NCBI GenBank assembly: GCA_026261815.1
Contig: JAMPIT010000174.1
Coordinates: forward strand, 4,030,001-4,094,000
Reading direction: 5' to 3'
Length of the DNA stretch: 64,000 bases
DNA from: Monarcha castaneiventris obscurior
Lineage: Eukaryota > Chordata > Aves > Passeriformes > Monarchidae
This document shows, one piece after another, positions 37,379 to 50,200 of this stretch. Numbering within the stretch: position 1 is the stretch's first letter; the number at the start of each line of letters is the position of its first letter. The notes beneath the pieces are model-generated. The model had not been told where the DNA came from and ran no database searches. It worked only from the letters and a program-made list of their open reading frames with translations. The translations under genes and the position numbers were made by a program.

Positions 37379-37954
37379 ATTTTCTGGTTTGAAGTGTCTG
37401 AAATAATAGGAAAGTGGAGCTTTTAATGGTGGTAATGGTGGCATTTTTTATAGTACATAACTGCTTCTGTACCGTACTGTAGGATAAGACATGGCAGCAC
37501 ATGGGAGTATTTGTTGGTGAAAACATGTTGAGATAGTAATGGAAAACTGTGGAGGGAGACAAACATTCTTTTATCTTAGTCACACACTTTTATCGTGGAA
37601 CACAACTTCTTCAGGAATGGTCTCTGGCATTTACTCCCTCAGGCACTGTCTCAAGGAGCACTGGCTGGCCCAGACCACTGATGCGTGGTTGGGGACCACA
37701 CTGATAAGAGAGCTGGATGAGTGCAGGTCAAGGCTCAAGCTGGTACTCTGGACCCGTTTTACGTATTGTAAAGATGCCTGCTATAGAGCCAGCAGGACAC
37801 AGAGATGGGAGATGGACAGAGGAGCTGGATGCAGACAAGAAATTGTCCAAAGGGTTTCACTAATTTTTACTAACAAAGAAAGAAGAGGAAGGTTTGGAAA
37901 TCATATGTTTATATGGGAGCATCCTTCTACCTGTTTTCTCCAAATTAAGCCCAT

Positions 37955-38025
37955 GTCAGAGAATCAGAGAATCACAGAATATGCTAACTTGGAAGGGACT
38001 CACAAGGATCATTGAGTCCATCCAT
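37955..38025 (-). mobile_element. CR1: CR1 LINE, short 3'-terminal fragment, reverse orientation
   Basis: The + strand carries the reverse complement of a CR1 3' end: octamer-like 'agagaatcagagaatcacag', then 'cttggaagggactcacaagg', 'atcattgagtcc'. Only about 70 bases are recognisable, which is a severe 5' truncation. The octamer run is better preserved than in the 33.6-kb copy. Confidence 0.85.
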
Positions 38026-41000
38026 TGATGTCTGTCTTCCACTGACACCATTCCAAACAGTTTACTAGTTTCTAGCTCTTCACTGTAGCCCCTTTTTGCT
38101 TAGTTCCCATCTTCTCTCAATTGGCTTCTACCAGTTTCCTCCCTTTCCTACCCATTCCTGGGCTCAAGCTTAACAGAGAAGAATGTATTATTTCCCCAGT
38201 CTCTTTCTTGGAAACAGATGAACCATAGTTAGCCTCAAGCAAGCAGCTGTAATGAAATATTTCAGTCCAAAACCAGAAAGTTAAATAAAGTTAGAAACAA
38301 TCAAAAACAAAGACCCATCTTTGTGGTAGACAACTAAAAGATGTGTGTATAATACACATAGCCTATTTTATACTCAAAATAAAGAAACAAATCCCCCAAA
38401 ATCCAACCATGCCTGACATCCATTTGGCAGTATAACCTTGTTGGAAAGATTTATACTTTTGAGACTAAAATTAGCTTAGAAAAACAGTTGCAAACACAGC
38501 AATTCTGGGCATATTTTGAACACTTAGCAAAAAAAGAAAAAAAGGAAAAAGAAAAAAAAATAGAATGAGGTGACCTAATCAAAATGAAAACCCCAAACAT
38601 TTCCTGCCTCATAGGTCACCTAATACTCTGAACCCTGCCCTGTAATTCTTCTCAAGCCAAGGGACCTTTGGACACTGGAGAACAAATAACCTCATTTCCT
38701 CTCCAGCATGTTGTTAGATATGCCACTAAATAGGAGAGATGTGGCAGCTTTGACATAAAAATTGAGATAACTTACTTTAAATAAAAAAGGAGGAAAAAAA
38801 ACCTTGTCAGAACTGCAAACTGCAATGTTTCTTTCCTTTTTGACACACTTATACAAACTATGGAAAACAGAACTATAATTTTTCCTAACATGTGAGACCA
38901 CTGTTCCTAAAATAGTGTCAAATGAGCTGGTATAATCAGATGCTAAGTTCAGTCTCATATGGCAGCAAAACAAAGATGTGGAAAACAAAGACCTTTAAAA
39001 GGACTGGAAAATCTTTGAAAAAAAAAAGATGTTTTATAACTATGCAACATAACACAACAGTTTAAGCTCATATTAGAAAATGCAAATTGATTATTAGAGA
39101 AGTAAGGAATTTATAGTCATCACTGATTTGCACAATGTAATGATCTAAGTTTTAGTGCACAAACTTTTGGTTTTAATCCTTTAAATTATGAGTTTTGTGT
39201 CAGTAGTTAAAGTAAAAACTAAAGCAGTGAGCAGTAGCCTAAATACATGCAATAAATACTCTAGTTCTGTACATGAAAAAAAACTTTAAAAGTCATGAAC
39301 AAAAGTGTCAAAATTAAATAGTTCATACATAAAGCTATCAAATTAAAGGAGTACCTGAGAGCTAAAGCGCTACAGTGAATGGGATAAATTTGTGTGAGTT
39401 AGTGTGAATGCTATTTTGGATATCTAAGATTCAACCAAAATAACTTTGCAGCTGCCTTAGCGAGTACATACAGGTAACAGAAATGAGAAGATTTAAAGGA
39501 TATGTGGTTTCATTGGATGTTGTGAGGCAGTGGTTATAATTATATTGTGAAAACAATACTCTAACTGTGATATATCTTAAGAAAAGTATCTCTTACTTCT
39601 CAGAGCATGCCAATGAGACATAGGATGGAAATTGCCTACATGCTACATTTTCATTTTCTCTTAGGCAATCTGCATTTTCATGAATGTACCAAAACTACCT
39701 TATAAACCAGATTACACAAAGAAATAGTTTAAAGTTGACTAAATGTCATGACAGACTATCTGTAATATTAGAAAAATTCTGTAATGCTAGATAAATTCTG
39801 CAATAGTGCATGAATGGTAATGGCTGGGCAATTGCAAATAATTTATCCCAAAATATTGCCTAATGTAATTGTGGAAGGCTATGAAAGTACATCAAGAAGT
39901 TCAAGGATGACTAGAGGCTTTTATAAATTATACTACCATATTGTATACCAATACAATACCAGTTGTATTCTTGTACTTATCAGTACCAGAACTTATTTTT
40001 AAACTAAAATACATGCAAACATTCTCCTTTAAATACTATATAAAATACAATAATAAAATCTATAATAATAAAACTTTCAAAATGTAAACCAAATATGTTT
40101 CCTGAAACCTGAGTTTGAAAATAAAGCGGTGCCATTTTTTTATGAGAGGTTGTAACTACCCCATTCACCCTTGCATGGAATCCAGGACATAAAAGCAAAC
40201 ATACACTACAAACATCCATTAATTAGTGTGAATAAAAACTGTAAGGTTATATGAGGATTTCTTGGAGCTACACACGAGTAACAGACAGGAAATTAAAAAA
40301 GGAGACAAAAACCAAAAGGTCAAGGGAAAAAAGCCCCCTCCATAAAGGAGAAACATTTTGGAATAAGATTTTTTTTCACCTGTACTTTGCTTCAGGCTAG
40401 TATTGTACATATAAATGTTGTAAGTGGAGCTGCTATTAATAATTAACATTCAAATATTTTGAATGGTAAGCAATAATTAATGTTTAGAAAACTCATTGTT
40501 TTAAATACACTCCTATAATATCTGGCTCTGATATACAATTGCTTCAGATGTTGTTGACTACCTCATTATGTGTATGAAGACAAAGACCAGGAAGTTCCAT
40601 TTCACCCATTAAACTGCTGAGAATTTTGCTTTATTTTTTCCTTACTGTTACATTATTACTATTTATTAATTATTGCTATAATCTATTTAGAGTATGCTCA
40701 AGGCAAGCACTAAAAAGTTCAAATAAGAAACCTGAAAAATAGTGAATGGGGTTCCAGAAGAATCTCAGAAATATATTTGAGATTTCAAAAAGATAAATGA
40801 GCTCATGTCTTCCTTATTTTTGGCTAAATGTGGAGAAATAAGCTATTATAGTGAAGAAATTAAATGTTGAGAGGAACTGTTTTATTGAAAGAGAACCTGA
40901 TTGGAAAGTATTTTGTTAGGTCTGTTGCAGAGCAGGGATTTTCAGTCATAAAATATCCAAATGTTGCTAAAGAGCATTTCAAAGAGTCTGTGCTATTTTT

Positions 41001-44000
41001 TCCCATAATAACCTTAAGGTATTTTGTAAAAGCCAGAGCTTTATATGCTGACTGACTGAAAACAAAAACTAAAACCTTGAGATACATCTGTTCATGTGGC
41101 AGAAATGGTTGGATATGAAACAGTATTTGTGAACTTAGATCTGACTTCTCTGTATGTAAACCAGCTTCATCTTTCACACTTACAACTTTATAAATTCAGG
41201 GGATAAAGGAGTCAGTAGTTTGGAAAGATAAATTCTAAAACAGAACAATACATCGAATTATTTCAAATACTTTCTCTATACATATGATAAACCCCAATCT
41301 AAATAATACCTCCAAAAAGCTTTTACTCTTTCTTACCTAATCCCTCATAAAATATAAAAACTTGAAAATTTTTCTTTCTCTATGACAAACTTTTGGTATA
41401 AAAATGCAGTCAAAATACAGAGAACTAAGTAAAACAGATCAATCTTGTTGCATCTCAACATTCTTTAAACAGAACCCTCAGATTTAAGTTTGTTCTTTTC
41501 TCTCTCTGTTTTGAAAGTTTATTTGTTGCAAAGATTGGGAGAAAAAAAAAAATATTTGAAAAGGAAAACTAACTGGAAAAGTCATTGTCAGTAATCATGT
41601 TTGGTTAGCAAATATTCAATTTGTGCCCTGGGCTGTCAAGCCATTCTACAAACATTTCCTGTTAAAACATTTTTATCAGCTGTACAGATTTACATGTCAA
41701 CATGTACCAACACATATGGTTATCATCAGCAAATGATACACATTTATTTAGTGATTACATCAGCTTTTTAGAATTATATGAAGATAATTGTCAACTGTCC
41801 CCCATGCTGGCATTTTTGGTCTATTTTTTTATTTCTGTTCACACTTCAGGAGCCAATCCTGTTAACATGAGAAGTTTAATTTTTAAAAAAGATTTTAAAA
41901 TTTAAAATAAAGCCCAAAAAAGAAACAACAACAACCCCAAAACAAACAAACAAACAAACAAATACTAAAAAAACCCAAAAAACCACTTCCTGTTAGCAGA
42001 AATGGGGAAATGACTCTTTGGTGATGTGAAATTGTTTCACTTCTAAGAGCAGACTATCATCGGCCTTGGTAAATAATCTGAGCATTAAGAAACTATGTTG
42101 TTTCTGATCCTCCTAATTAATGAAGACCCAAAACAAAAATGAAGCAAATGAAATCTGAGGTTTGCACCAGATCTGTCAAGGGCAAGCCAGTGAGAGAGAT
42201 CCAAAATAAGGCCTGAAAATATTATGCATGGACAAGTTGTAAATTTGCTTAGGGGATCACATCCATGTTGTATGCAGTACTCATCTATTTCAAAGCACTT
42301 TTGGTCAAAACAAATTTTAGTAATATAAAGGAAAACCAGCAACTTTGCACAGGTGAATTTTCTTAGTAGGGAAGACACATCAAAGTATCAGGTCCTAATT
42401 AACTGAAAATGTGTCCTTTGCTACTACCTACAGTGGAACTTGTCTCCTCTAATGTGATATACAAATAGTTAACTACTAAATTGGCATTTCATTAAAAATA
42501 GAGACTGTACCATCTTTTGAAACTAAAATGCTCAAAAGTGAAGTCCTAGACTCCATGAAGAACATTTTTGCTTCATACCAATTCCAGGTTTAACAGCATA
42601 GATGAGCATTGGTGCACTTTAACAGAAAGACGTATATACTGCAATTCATTTAAGGACTTCAGTCAGGTGTATTCCTTATCGTGTGGGGGAAAAGATTAAA
42701 ATTAAATAAATTCCTTGGTTTAGAACTCATGTGCTTTTAGATAATGACTTTGGTAAGATACAGACTTACAAGTCCTGTGTATTTTGCAGTGCCTGAATCA
42801 ATGTTACCAGGGTAGTGCAAGGTTTAATTATGTGGATGCAAAAATAAAATGACAATTTCAGAAGGTGAGCCTTGCTCTGGTCAACTGTCAGATCCTTAAC
42901 TTCTGGCACTGGTCATACACTTCAGACAGCTAATATTCAAGACATTTTGGAAGTTAAGCTTCCTTCAGAGCCCCTCAAGCTGGACATATAAAATCACAGG
43001 CAACTATTAAACAAGAGGAATTATTTCAAAGGCCATGCTGTGGGATGCGATATTCCATCCTAGCAGGGTATTTACAGGTAACCATAAGAACAAAGATCCT
43101 GATGTTGATAATTTGGATAAATTAAACCCACACTGACACAACTAACTGGCTTCCAGTACCCAAACTCAGTGCTGACAGCTATTCTGTGTGTCTCAGAAAG
43201 AGTAAAGGTCACACAATTAGATACAGGCCGTGGCTGTTCTAGATGAGCATCACACTTGTTAGTTATATATGAAAGAGAGGACACTTACACTGCCTCCTTG
43301 CTTTTGTGGCTGTAACAAAAATGGCAAAATTAAAGCCAATGCAGACCTTTTGAAGAAATATAAATAATCGTGGGAGACATGAAAGTCTTTTCCCACAACT
43401 TTGCACTCAATTGGACACAGCCTACCATATATGTTACTTTGGCATAATATAACTCTGAATTTATACAACATATACATCTCCTGTTCAAGATGTCATTAAT
43501 AACTGCATTTCATAAAATATCCTCTTTTTGGCACACAGTATGTTGTACCTATCTGTTAGGTCTAAAGTTGGCGGGCAGATGTAGGTAATCCATATTATGC
43601 CCATCTCTCTAGAGCCTGTGCTTGCAACAGCCAGCCATCTGTTTTCTGGACTCTGATCTCCTCATTTTTTTAAGGCCAACCCTATGGAGAATGGTGGCAG
43701 CAGTGCCTTGTCATCCAGTGAACAAATATCAGAACAGATCCTTTACTTTTTTTATACTCTCCACAAAATATTGCATGGTTTATTTTAATTATAAGCCACC
43801 CTGTCCATTACATTCTGTTTGTTGAGTTAAATCCATTTAACCTGGAAGTTCTCTAAAGAGATCTAATAAGTTTGGATTCCATAAGTATTTAGCAGTTTTC
43901 CAAATATGGATAACATCTGACAAGGAAAAGAAAATAAAGGCAAAAAAATTCATAAGTCATGCTAACATCTCTAAGCATCTTGGTAGCAAGTGTTCTGCAA

Positions 44001-46314
44001 GTTAACTAGAAAAAATAATTAGTATATTATTAAATGCAGTACTCTAACAATAATAGTGATAGAAATGCTTTTGGACATTTAAAAAATGTCATCCATAGAG
44101 CACTAGATTGTTCAGTGTGCACCTGCCCTGACAATTCCACTTTTTAGGCATAGCTCTGTCTCTGGTACAATCTACCTCACCAGTCAGACCTTGCTTTGAT
44201 TTACTTTTAATTTCTTTATTCTATCTTACTCCTCAACTTTAGAATAGATCACAGAAATAGAAATATTATAAATATTTCATCAATTATACATGCTATTCTA
44301 AGATTTAAACGTGACATTTAAAAAGAGAAAAGTTGTTTGGGATTTACACGGAAATATGTTCTTGCATCCAAATGATTGTTCTAATATTTTTATGGACTTC
44401 AGTGTTTCCTTTCATCCCTTCTTAACTGTAACATGTAGAGTGGTGATTTGATCAAAACCACTTACAACTCCATCTCTTATAAAGACAGATGAAGGCAGTG
44501 CCTCGTAGCAAGACAGGGTGAAGACAAATTGAAGATGGGAAACAAACAAGACAGTTAATTGCTTTACTAAAAAAAACCTCTCTTTTGAGGTATGCTTAAG
44601 ATTTTTATGTTCTTTTAGTTGATAATCTGTAGAATTAATTCATTACAGACAACAATTAAAACAGTAAATCTCACACAGGTTTCTAATAAACTTTGTTGTT
44701 TTATGATCTTAAATATTAAGCAAGAAGTGGAACTTATTAATTTAGTTTTAATGAAGGTTAAAAACTATGAATATTGGACACAGAATCTTTTATTTATCCA
44801 TATTCTATTCTGCATATAAGACAGGATAAATTTTTTCAGTACACTTAATATCATAATTCAACAGGTGTCCAGAATGCACCATGAAGTAAATCAGCTAGTC
44901 TGCTGGCTGGGATTTAAACCGTCTTGCCAAAAGCCTGCCAGTTTAACTGAGTAATTCATGATGTTTTATGATGTGGACTACTGTCCATAAAAGAGACAAA
45001 CAGACTCATTTTTCTTATGTCCTGAAATTGGACTTAAAATGTGAGGTTAAGAAGAGAGGACAATATGGTTTTACTCCTGTATTTAAATAAGCTTCTCACC
45101 TTGTGAGAAATGCATTGCATGGCTACTAGTGAGCAGTCATGTTCCGTGGTATAGTTTCTCTGATTAAGATGTTGAAGAACTTGAAAGAATGAGAGTTTTC
45201 TGAGGAACATTTTGTTAAAACCCAGGAGGTAAACTGGAAAGAAAGAAGTGACAGAAAACAGACCAACTTTTGTAACCTACTATTTTTGGATCTGCTATCC
45301 TACCTAATTCCTATAATGGAATGGTTACAATGTTTTTTTATTAAACGTTACATGTGTTCCTAAAACCTTTCTGCAGGATATTAGCAAGGGTATTTCTTGG
45401 GTAACAACCTGATTCTCAGGAATTTTTATTTTTCAATTCTATGGCAATTTATTTTAACAAATGACACATCTTTTTGTGTCAGGCCTCTGTAACCTTTTAC
45501 ACGACTACATTCAGTATGGTGGGGTTTTTTTGGAAAAGGAAGTAAGTATAATGCCAGCACCACCAATGTTTTCATCTCTGAAGTACCCATCAAAGCTATG
45601 GGATGACTGGTATAATCTCATTACTAACAAATAATTTCAAAGATGTCTATAGCTCTAATCCACTGAAGTCACAGTGAATTTCACTGAGTCAAAACACCAA
45701 AAAATTCAAATATGGAATTGTATGTAGATGAAAAGCAAGATGGGAAGTAATATTTCTATTTCTAAATATATTTTTATATTATGCTTATTACTTTTTTAAA
45801 AATAATTTTAAAATAACTTACTACTAAGTAAGATATAGATATCTCAAGATACGATATATTTTTGTGTAATTTAATGCCTGTGAAATTTAATGCCCTAGTT
45901 ATATATGCACATTGGATATTTTCCTCCGATCTACAGGCTACTTAATTGGGAAATAAAAAATAAAAATGACAAAAACTGTAAAAAATATTGCTTATATGCA
46001 TTCAAAATAAAAATATTCATATTATTCCTTCATTTTCTGAACTCCAGGGTTCAGATTTAAAGGAAAAGATTTGCCACTTAGCTATGGAATAACCAGAGTT
46101 TAAAAATCTATTTTCATGCTTTTGCATTACAAATACTTTAATGTGTATTAACAGAAAAAAAAAGAAAAAAAGTCTTAAAATTCTCTAAATAGAGCAGACT
46201 TTTACTTTCTCTTTCCTCATAAGATAAAATGATATAGGACAGAAAAAATCTTATTCAGAATGTCACTTAAAATTTTTAATGCAAGTTTAGTTTTTAACAG
46301 TGTTCAGACTGGTG
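38026..46314. other. AT-rich unique noncoding sequence
   Basis: No gene or classifiable transposon is seen in about 8 kb. It holds an A-rich tract at 38528-38562 and an A/C tract with CAAA repeats at 41911-41986. Open frames are below 110 codons and occur on both strands in overlapping pairs (for example 40860-41177 minus against 40864-41055 plus), a pattern of chance frames. Confidence 0.6.
41911..41986 (+). repeat. A/C tract with (CAAA)n microsatellite
   Basis: Five to six CAAA units at 41940-41961, flanked by CAA units, CCCC and AAAACCC blocks. Confidence 0.85.
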
Positions 46315-46613
46315 TGGATTAGTCTTTTCATTCAGGTGAAAAGCAACAGGATAAAAGGAAATGTCCTCAAGTTGCATCAGGGCATGTTTAGATTTGATAT
46401 TAGGTAAACTTTCTTCACCGAAAGGGTTGCCAAGCATTGAAAGAGGCTGCCCAGGGAAGTAAGTAGTGGAGTCACCACCCCTGGAGGAATTTAAATGACA
46501 TGTAGATGAGGCAGTTAAGGAAGTGGTTTAGTGGTGAATTTGGCAGTGCAAAGTTAATGGTTGGACTTGATGATCTTAGAGGTCTTTTCCAACCTAAATG
46601 ATTCTGTGATTCT
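46315..46613 (+). mobile_element. CR1: CR1 LINE, 3' fragment
   Basis: CR1 3' region in the + orientation, with its blocks in order. They are 'agcaacaggataaaaggaaa', 'cctcaagttgcatcagg', 'tttagatttgatattaggta', 'ctttcttcaccgaaagggtt', 'gaggctgcccagggaagtaa', 'cctggaggaatttaaatgac', 'ggacttgatgatcttagagg', 'cttttccaacctaaatgatt', and a terminal ATTCTGTGATTCT. The subfamily is the same as the 3.5-kb and 33.6-kb copies. It ends a few bases before an opposite-strand CR1 remnant at 46620. Confidence 0.93.
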
Positions 46614-46623
46614 ACCACTGATC

Positions 46624-46715
46624 ATCTCAATTTGGTGGCATCTGCAAACTTGGCTATTTTCTCCTCCAGATAATTAATGAAGGTGCTAACAAGACTGCAC
46701 ATCTGCATTTTGTGA
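46624..46715 (-). pseudogene. CR1 ORF2 reverse-transcriptase palm remnant with mutated catalytic motif
   Basis: Minus-strand codons read K-F-A-D-A-T-K-L-R-stop, preceded by an F-I-N-like block. CR1 reverse transcriptases have FADD at this place. The second aspartate codon (46637-46639) is GCC (Ala), a single-base change from GAC. The aspartates of this motif coordinate the catalytic metals, so the copy is inactive at this site as well as deleted. Confidence 0.75.
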
Positions 46716-46907
46716 CCACACCTGGTTCTCTGGTTCCTCCTGCCTGTTTACCAGGTTGCATGCCTTTCTGTACATTTACCTGAGGCAGGCATCCATTTGC
46801 TATCTTTTGTAATTTCTGAGGTCCCTCTTCTTCACATAACTCAGAAGCATTTGCTTCCTACCCTCAATCTCCACTTCCTCACTTGTCTCCCAGATTCCTG
46901 GTTTAGA

Positions 46908-47220
46908 AGAATCTTGTTACCATGTTGGCCAGACTGTTGACAAGGAGGTTGACAAGGATATTCTTGCCCCACTTTCTCAGGTAGATCCTTTCTCTACCCT
47001 GGAGTCCTTAGTGCTCAGAGTGAATCTCATGGCCATAAAAGCCAAATCCCTGCTGTTGACACAAGCTGTTGAACTAGGTGTTGTCCACCAACCCTCATCT
47101 GCTCCCACCTAAGCTTTTCTCTTGTACCAGCAGGACGGAAGAGAGAACATCTGGGGCCCCAGGTCCTTCAATCCTAGAGCTCTGTAGTGATTCTCAGTGT
47201 GCTACAGCCCTTCCTGGCAG
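46908..47220 (-). pseudogene. CR1 ORF1 SGNH-esterase domain, C-terminal remnant
   Basis: On the minus strand the sequence passes through segments that resemble the CR1 ORF1 esterase. These are a block with 'ctacagagctctaggattga', 'gttctctcttccgtcctgct' (a VVFSS-ILP-like region), 'cagggatttggcttttatgg' (RQGFGFYD-like), and 'ctgagaaagtggggcaagaa' (the HLTKWGKN-like block near the catalytic histidine). 'ggccaacatggtaacaagat' at the domain end follows. CR1-clade ORF1 proteins are known to carry an esterase domain of this type. Stops (for example after the HLT-like block) and lost residues make it non-functional. The GDSL and GxND blocks are beyond the preserved part. Confidence 0.7.
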
Positions 47221-50200
47221 TGAAATTTAGACAATCAAATGTAGAAAGTTTCCATACTAGCTATTTTCACATTGCAGATACCGCAGAAAAGCTTTTAAGA
47301 GGAAGTGATTTCTGAGACTTTCATTAGCAAGGGGATTTACTATGTGAATTTTTGCCTTGTCCTGTCCAATTTTTCTAGCTTTAGTTCTTTGAAATTACTC
47401 AAGCTGATCATAAATTATTAGGCTCTTCAGGAAATACTGTTTCCACGTACAGAAAGTCATAAAACAAAAAGCTGATTAAGGTTTTGCTTGGTTCAGCCTG
47501 ATTTTCTGAAGCTAACAATACTTAGATACATACTTTCACCTCAGTCTGAGTTTACCACCCAGCTTTGAGGATATTACAATTATTTAATCCAAAACTGAAT
47601 TTCTGTTCGCATCATGGAATGTGATTCCATGGAGAACATATTAATACAATTATGCAAAGGAGCTATTTAATTCCTTTTTGGAAATATGAAATTTAAGAGA
47701 AATTATAGTAATAAAACCCGTCTCTCTGCAACTTGTCTGTAATAATCTGGTTAAGAAACCAGTGGTATTATGGTATATGTAGTTGCTTCACTGGACAATA
47801 TGTGAAAAAAAACATGAATAATAAATATTTCATTGTGGCTTTAGATATATATAAAAAAGCTCATTTGTTTTCTCCTAAGCACAAGGAATGAAAATTACCT
47901 CATACTTACAGTATATTGGACATGGAAGGAAATTTTTTTTTTCTTATAACAGGAATTCCTACTTTAACTGAGTTTTGTGTCTGACGATGCCTCTGGATAG
48001 CCATTATATTATCAGTAACACATTATGTTAGAAAATTTTTCAGATATTTTAGTTTTCAATCACAAAATGCAGATGTTAGGCATAAGCATTACACTAAATA
48101 GAATCAATATTAAAATGAGTAAAGATAGTGCTGTACAAGTCCAATGAAATTGCTGTTTTCTCATGCAATCTATAGTAATCCTCCTCTCATTTACAAGCAC
48201 AGCAATTTCTACATTCATGCCTTGTAGCTAATGCCACCAGTGGTGTGTAAAAATAATAACATTGCTGTAGACTTCAGAAATAAATTGTTTGAATAGGATT
48301 TTGCCATTCTTCTTGTTCTTCCCAATTATATTCTGTTTATGGATCACCTCTGGCAAAGGTTATATGAGATGTATTTGATTAAATGGCTTCAGTTGCCTTG
48401 CTGCCTTTGTTGGTATTATGGTCTGCAGCAGAAGAAGCAGAGGATGCACTCTGCTGTGTTCATGCAGGGTAAGAAGTGAGTTGTGTGCTAGTCAGGACAA
48501 TGCCAGGAGGGGCAGCAGCAAGTTGTACGAGAGGCTTTGCTGCATTTACTGCAACTTTGTTTGCCCCTACCCCCAAACTCCCTTGATTTCTTCTAAACCC
48601 AAGCAACATTTCTGAAAATCAGTGAAGTTTCAGAGTGACAGTTCAATCTACCTGATCACTCAGTTGACTAACACAATTGTCCCTACGCCACCTAAAAAAA
48701 TACAGCCTTAAAATCTGAGTTATTTTTAATCACTCATGACTAGCTGTGACAACAAAAAATCCTTGCCCTTGCTGCCACCTGATTTCTAACATACACTAAG
48801 TGTTGATACTCCATTTTGACATTAAGGAGCTGAAACAGTGTGGCAGGACATGAAACACACCTACTATTTTTTGGATAACAGACCCAAATTCTGCAGGCAG
48901 AGCACATGCTATGGCAGTGTTGAGCACCAGTGCTGCATACATTACTAACTGCAAGTAGGTGTTCTTCTTGTTCTTCTACACTGACACTCAGATTTGCTAC
49001 ACATAGTTAATATTCCTTCACTCCTGTTTAAATAACTCTTTATTTCATCTTTTTTCTAATGAAAATGTAATATATGACTCCTGCCAAGGGTTTTGAGTTG
49101 CTGTTCATTCCACCTCCTGCTCTGGAAGTGAGGTATCTGATGTTGTCAAATATTTTGTTCCAGCATCGTAACACCAGTACTGGTAACCCCAGCAGAACAA
49201 TGTCAGCTACCAGTCACCCACATTTATCTCAGCTACTCTCATCTCAACTGCTGAAAGTAACTAATCAAAAGGAGTTATTATGTTCTGTACTTTCATGTCC
49301 TATAAACTGTCAAATTCTAAAATCTTGAATTCTAAAGCATAATGTAGCAGCATGAATAAAGGCTGTAAGTGCTGCACATGTACAGATATATCTTGTATGT
49401 GAAGGACTCGAGCACAAAGTTGGCAAATATAGCAACTGTACCCACAGAAACAAATATTATATGTGATTGTCCTCTGGTAGGGTGTTAAGCTCAGTTCTTT
49501 GTTACACTTCAGTATGCAATGTGGAGCAAACCATAGTTAATTTGTTATAGAAACAATCACAAATGTCAAATCTGTAAAAGAAAGATTAAAAAAGAAAAAC
49601 ATTAAAGTAACGGTAGCTTTTAAAATTAAGCTGGCATTATTTTATGCACTAAGATCTCTGTTTCATTTTGACTGATTAATCCTCGTAACTCACTGAGAGA
49701 TTTTTATGATCTCACAAACAATCAAACATGGTAATGGGATTGCAGTAATCAATATTATTGGCAAATCACAATCTGAGACACTTATTTGGTGTTGGGATTC
49801 AAGGGAAAATGATAACATTCCTGCAACTGACAGACTTGCAGATCTTATCATTCTTCGAAGAACACACCATTCATCTTCATATAAAAAAACATTACAGGTG
49901 CACCCTTAATCAGCAGAGTCCTATTTACAGAAGCCTCAAATCTTTAAATGCTATATTTTTACATTATTTAGAATTTATAACAGCATTTTTTAGCCTAGTT
50001 TTCATAAAAGGGAAATAAGTTATCTTGTAGAATATGGTCAACAATCACCAGTCTGATATTAGAACCAGAGCTCAAAAAATTTCAGGATTCACTTTAAAAA
50101 GTGGCAACCAGAAAACAAAGCCCCACTAGTCCTACATATGAATTTTAGAGTCCCTAGGTTTAAGAAAAGATTTATGCATCCTACTGCACAGGATTTGCAC

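Larger units (their letters stand above)
33963..37954. other. AT-rich unique noncoding sequence
   Basis: There is no supportable gene. The notable items are the A9G-type tract at 35871-35966 and short T/G sequence at 37350-37378. The longest open frame of the window (37539-38015, +, 158 codons) begins here. It has no recognisable domain and runs into a CR1 fragment at its 3' end, which argues against it being a gene. Confidence 0.6.
46620..47226 (-). mobile_element. CR1: Internally deleted CR1 LINE with ORF1 and ORF2 pieces, reverse orientation
   Basis: Read on the minus strand, three CR1 coding segments occur in the correct order. ORF1 esterase C-terminal half comes first (about 47220 down to 46908). 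The start of ORF2, endonuclease N-terminus, follows (about 46835 to 46725). A short RT palm segment comes last (about 46715 to 46624). Most of the endonuclease and the RT fingers are missing, so there is an internal deletion close to 46715-46725. The 3' part is also absent: a + strand CR1 abuts it at 46613. Stops are present throughout. Most avian CR1 copies keep only the 3' end, so retention of ORF1 is unusual. Confidence 0.8.

Noticed and set aside
37539..38015. 158-codon open frame on the + strand, the longest in the window
   Set aside because: It has no recognisable domain, no good splice or promoter context, and its 3' end runs into a CR1 fragment at 37955-38025. It is compatible with a chance frame.
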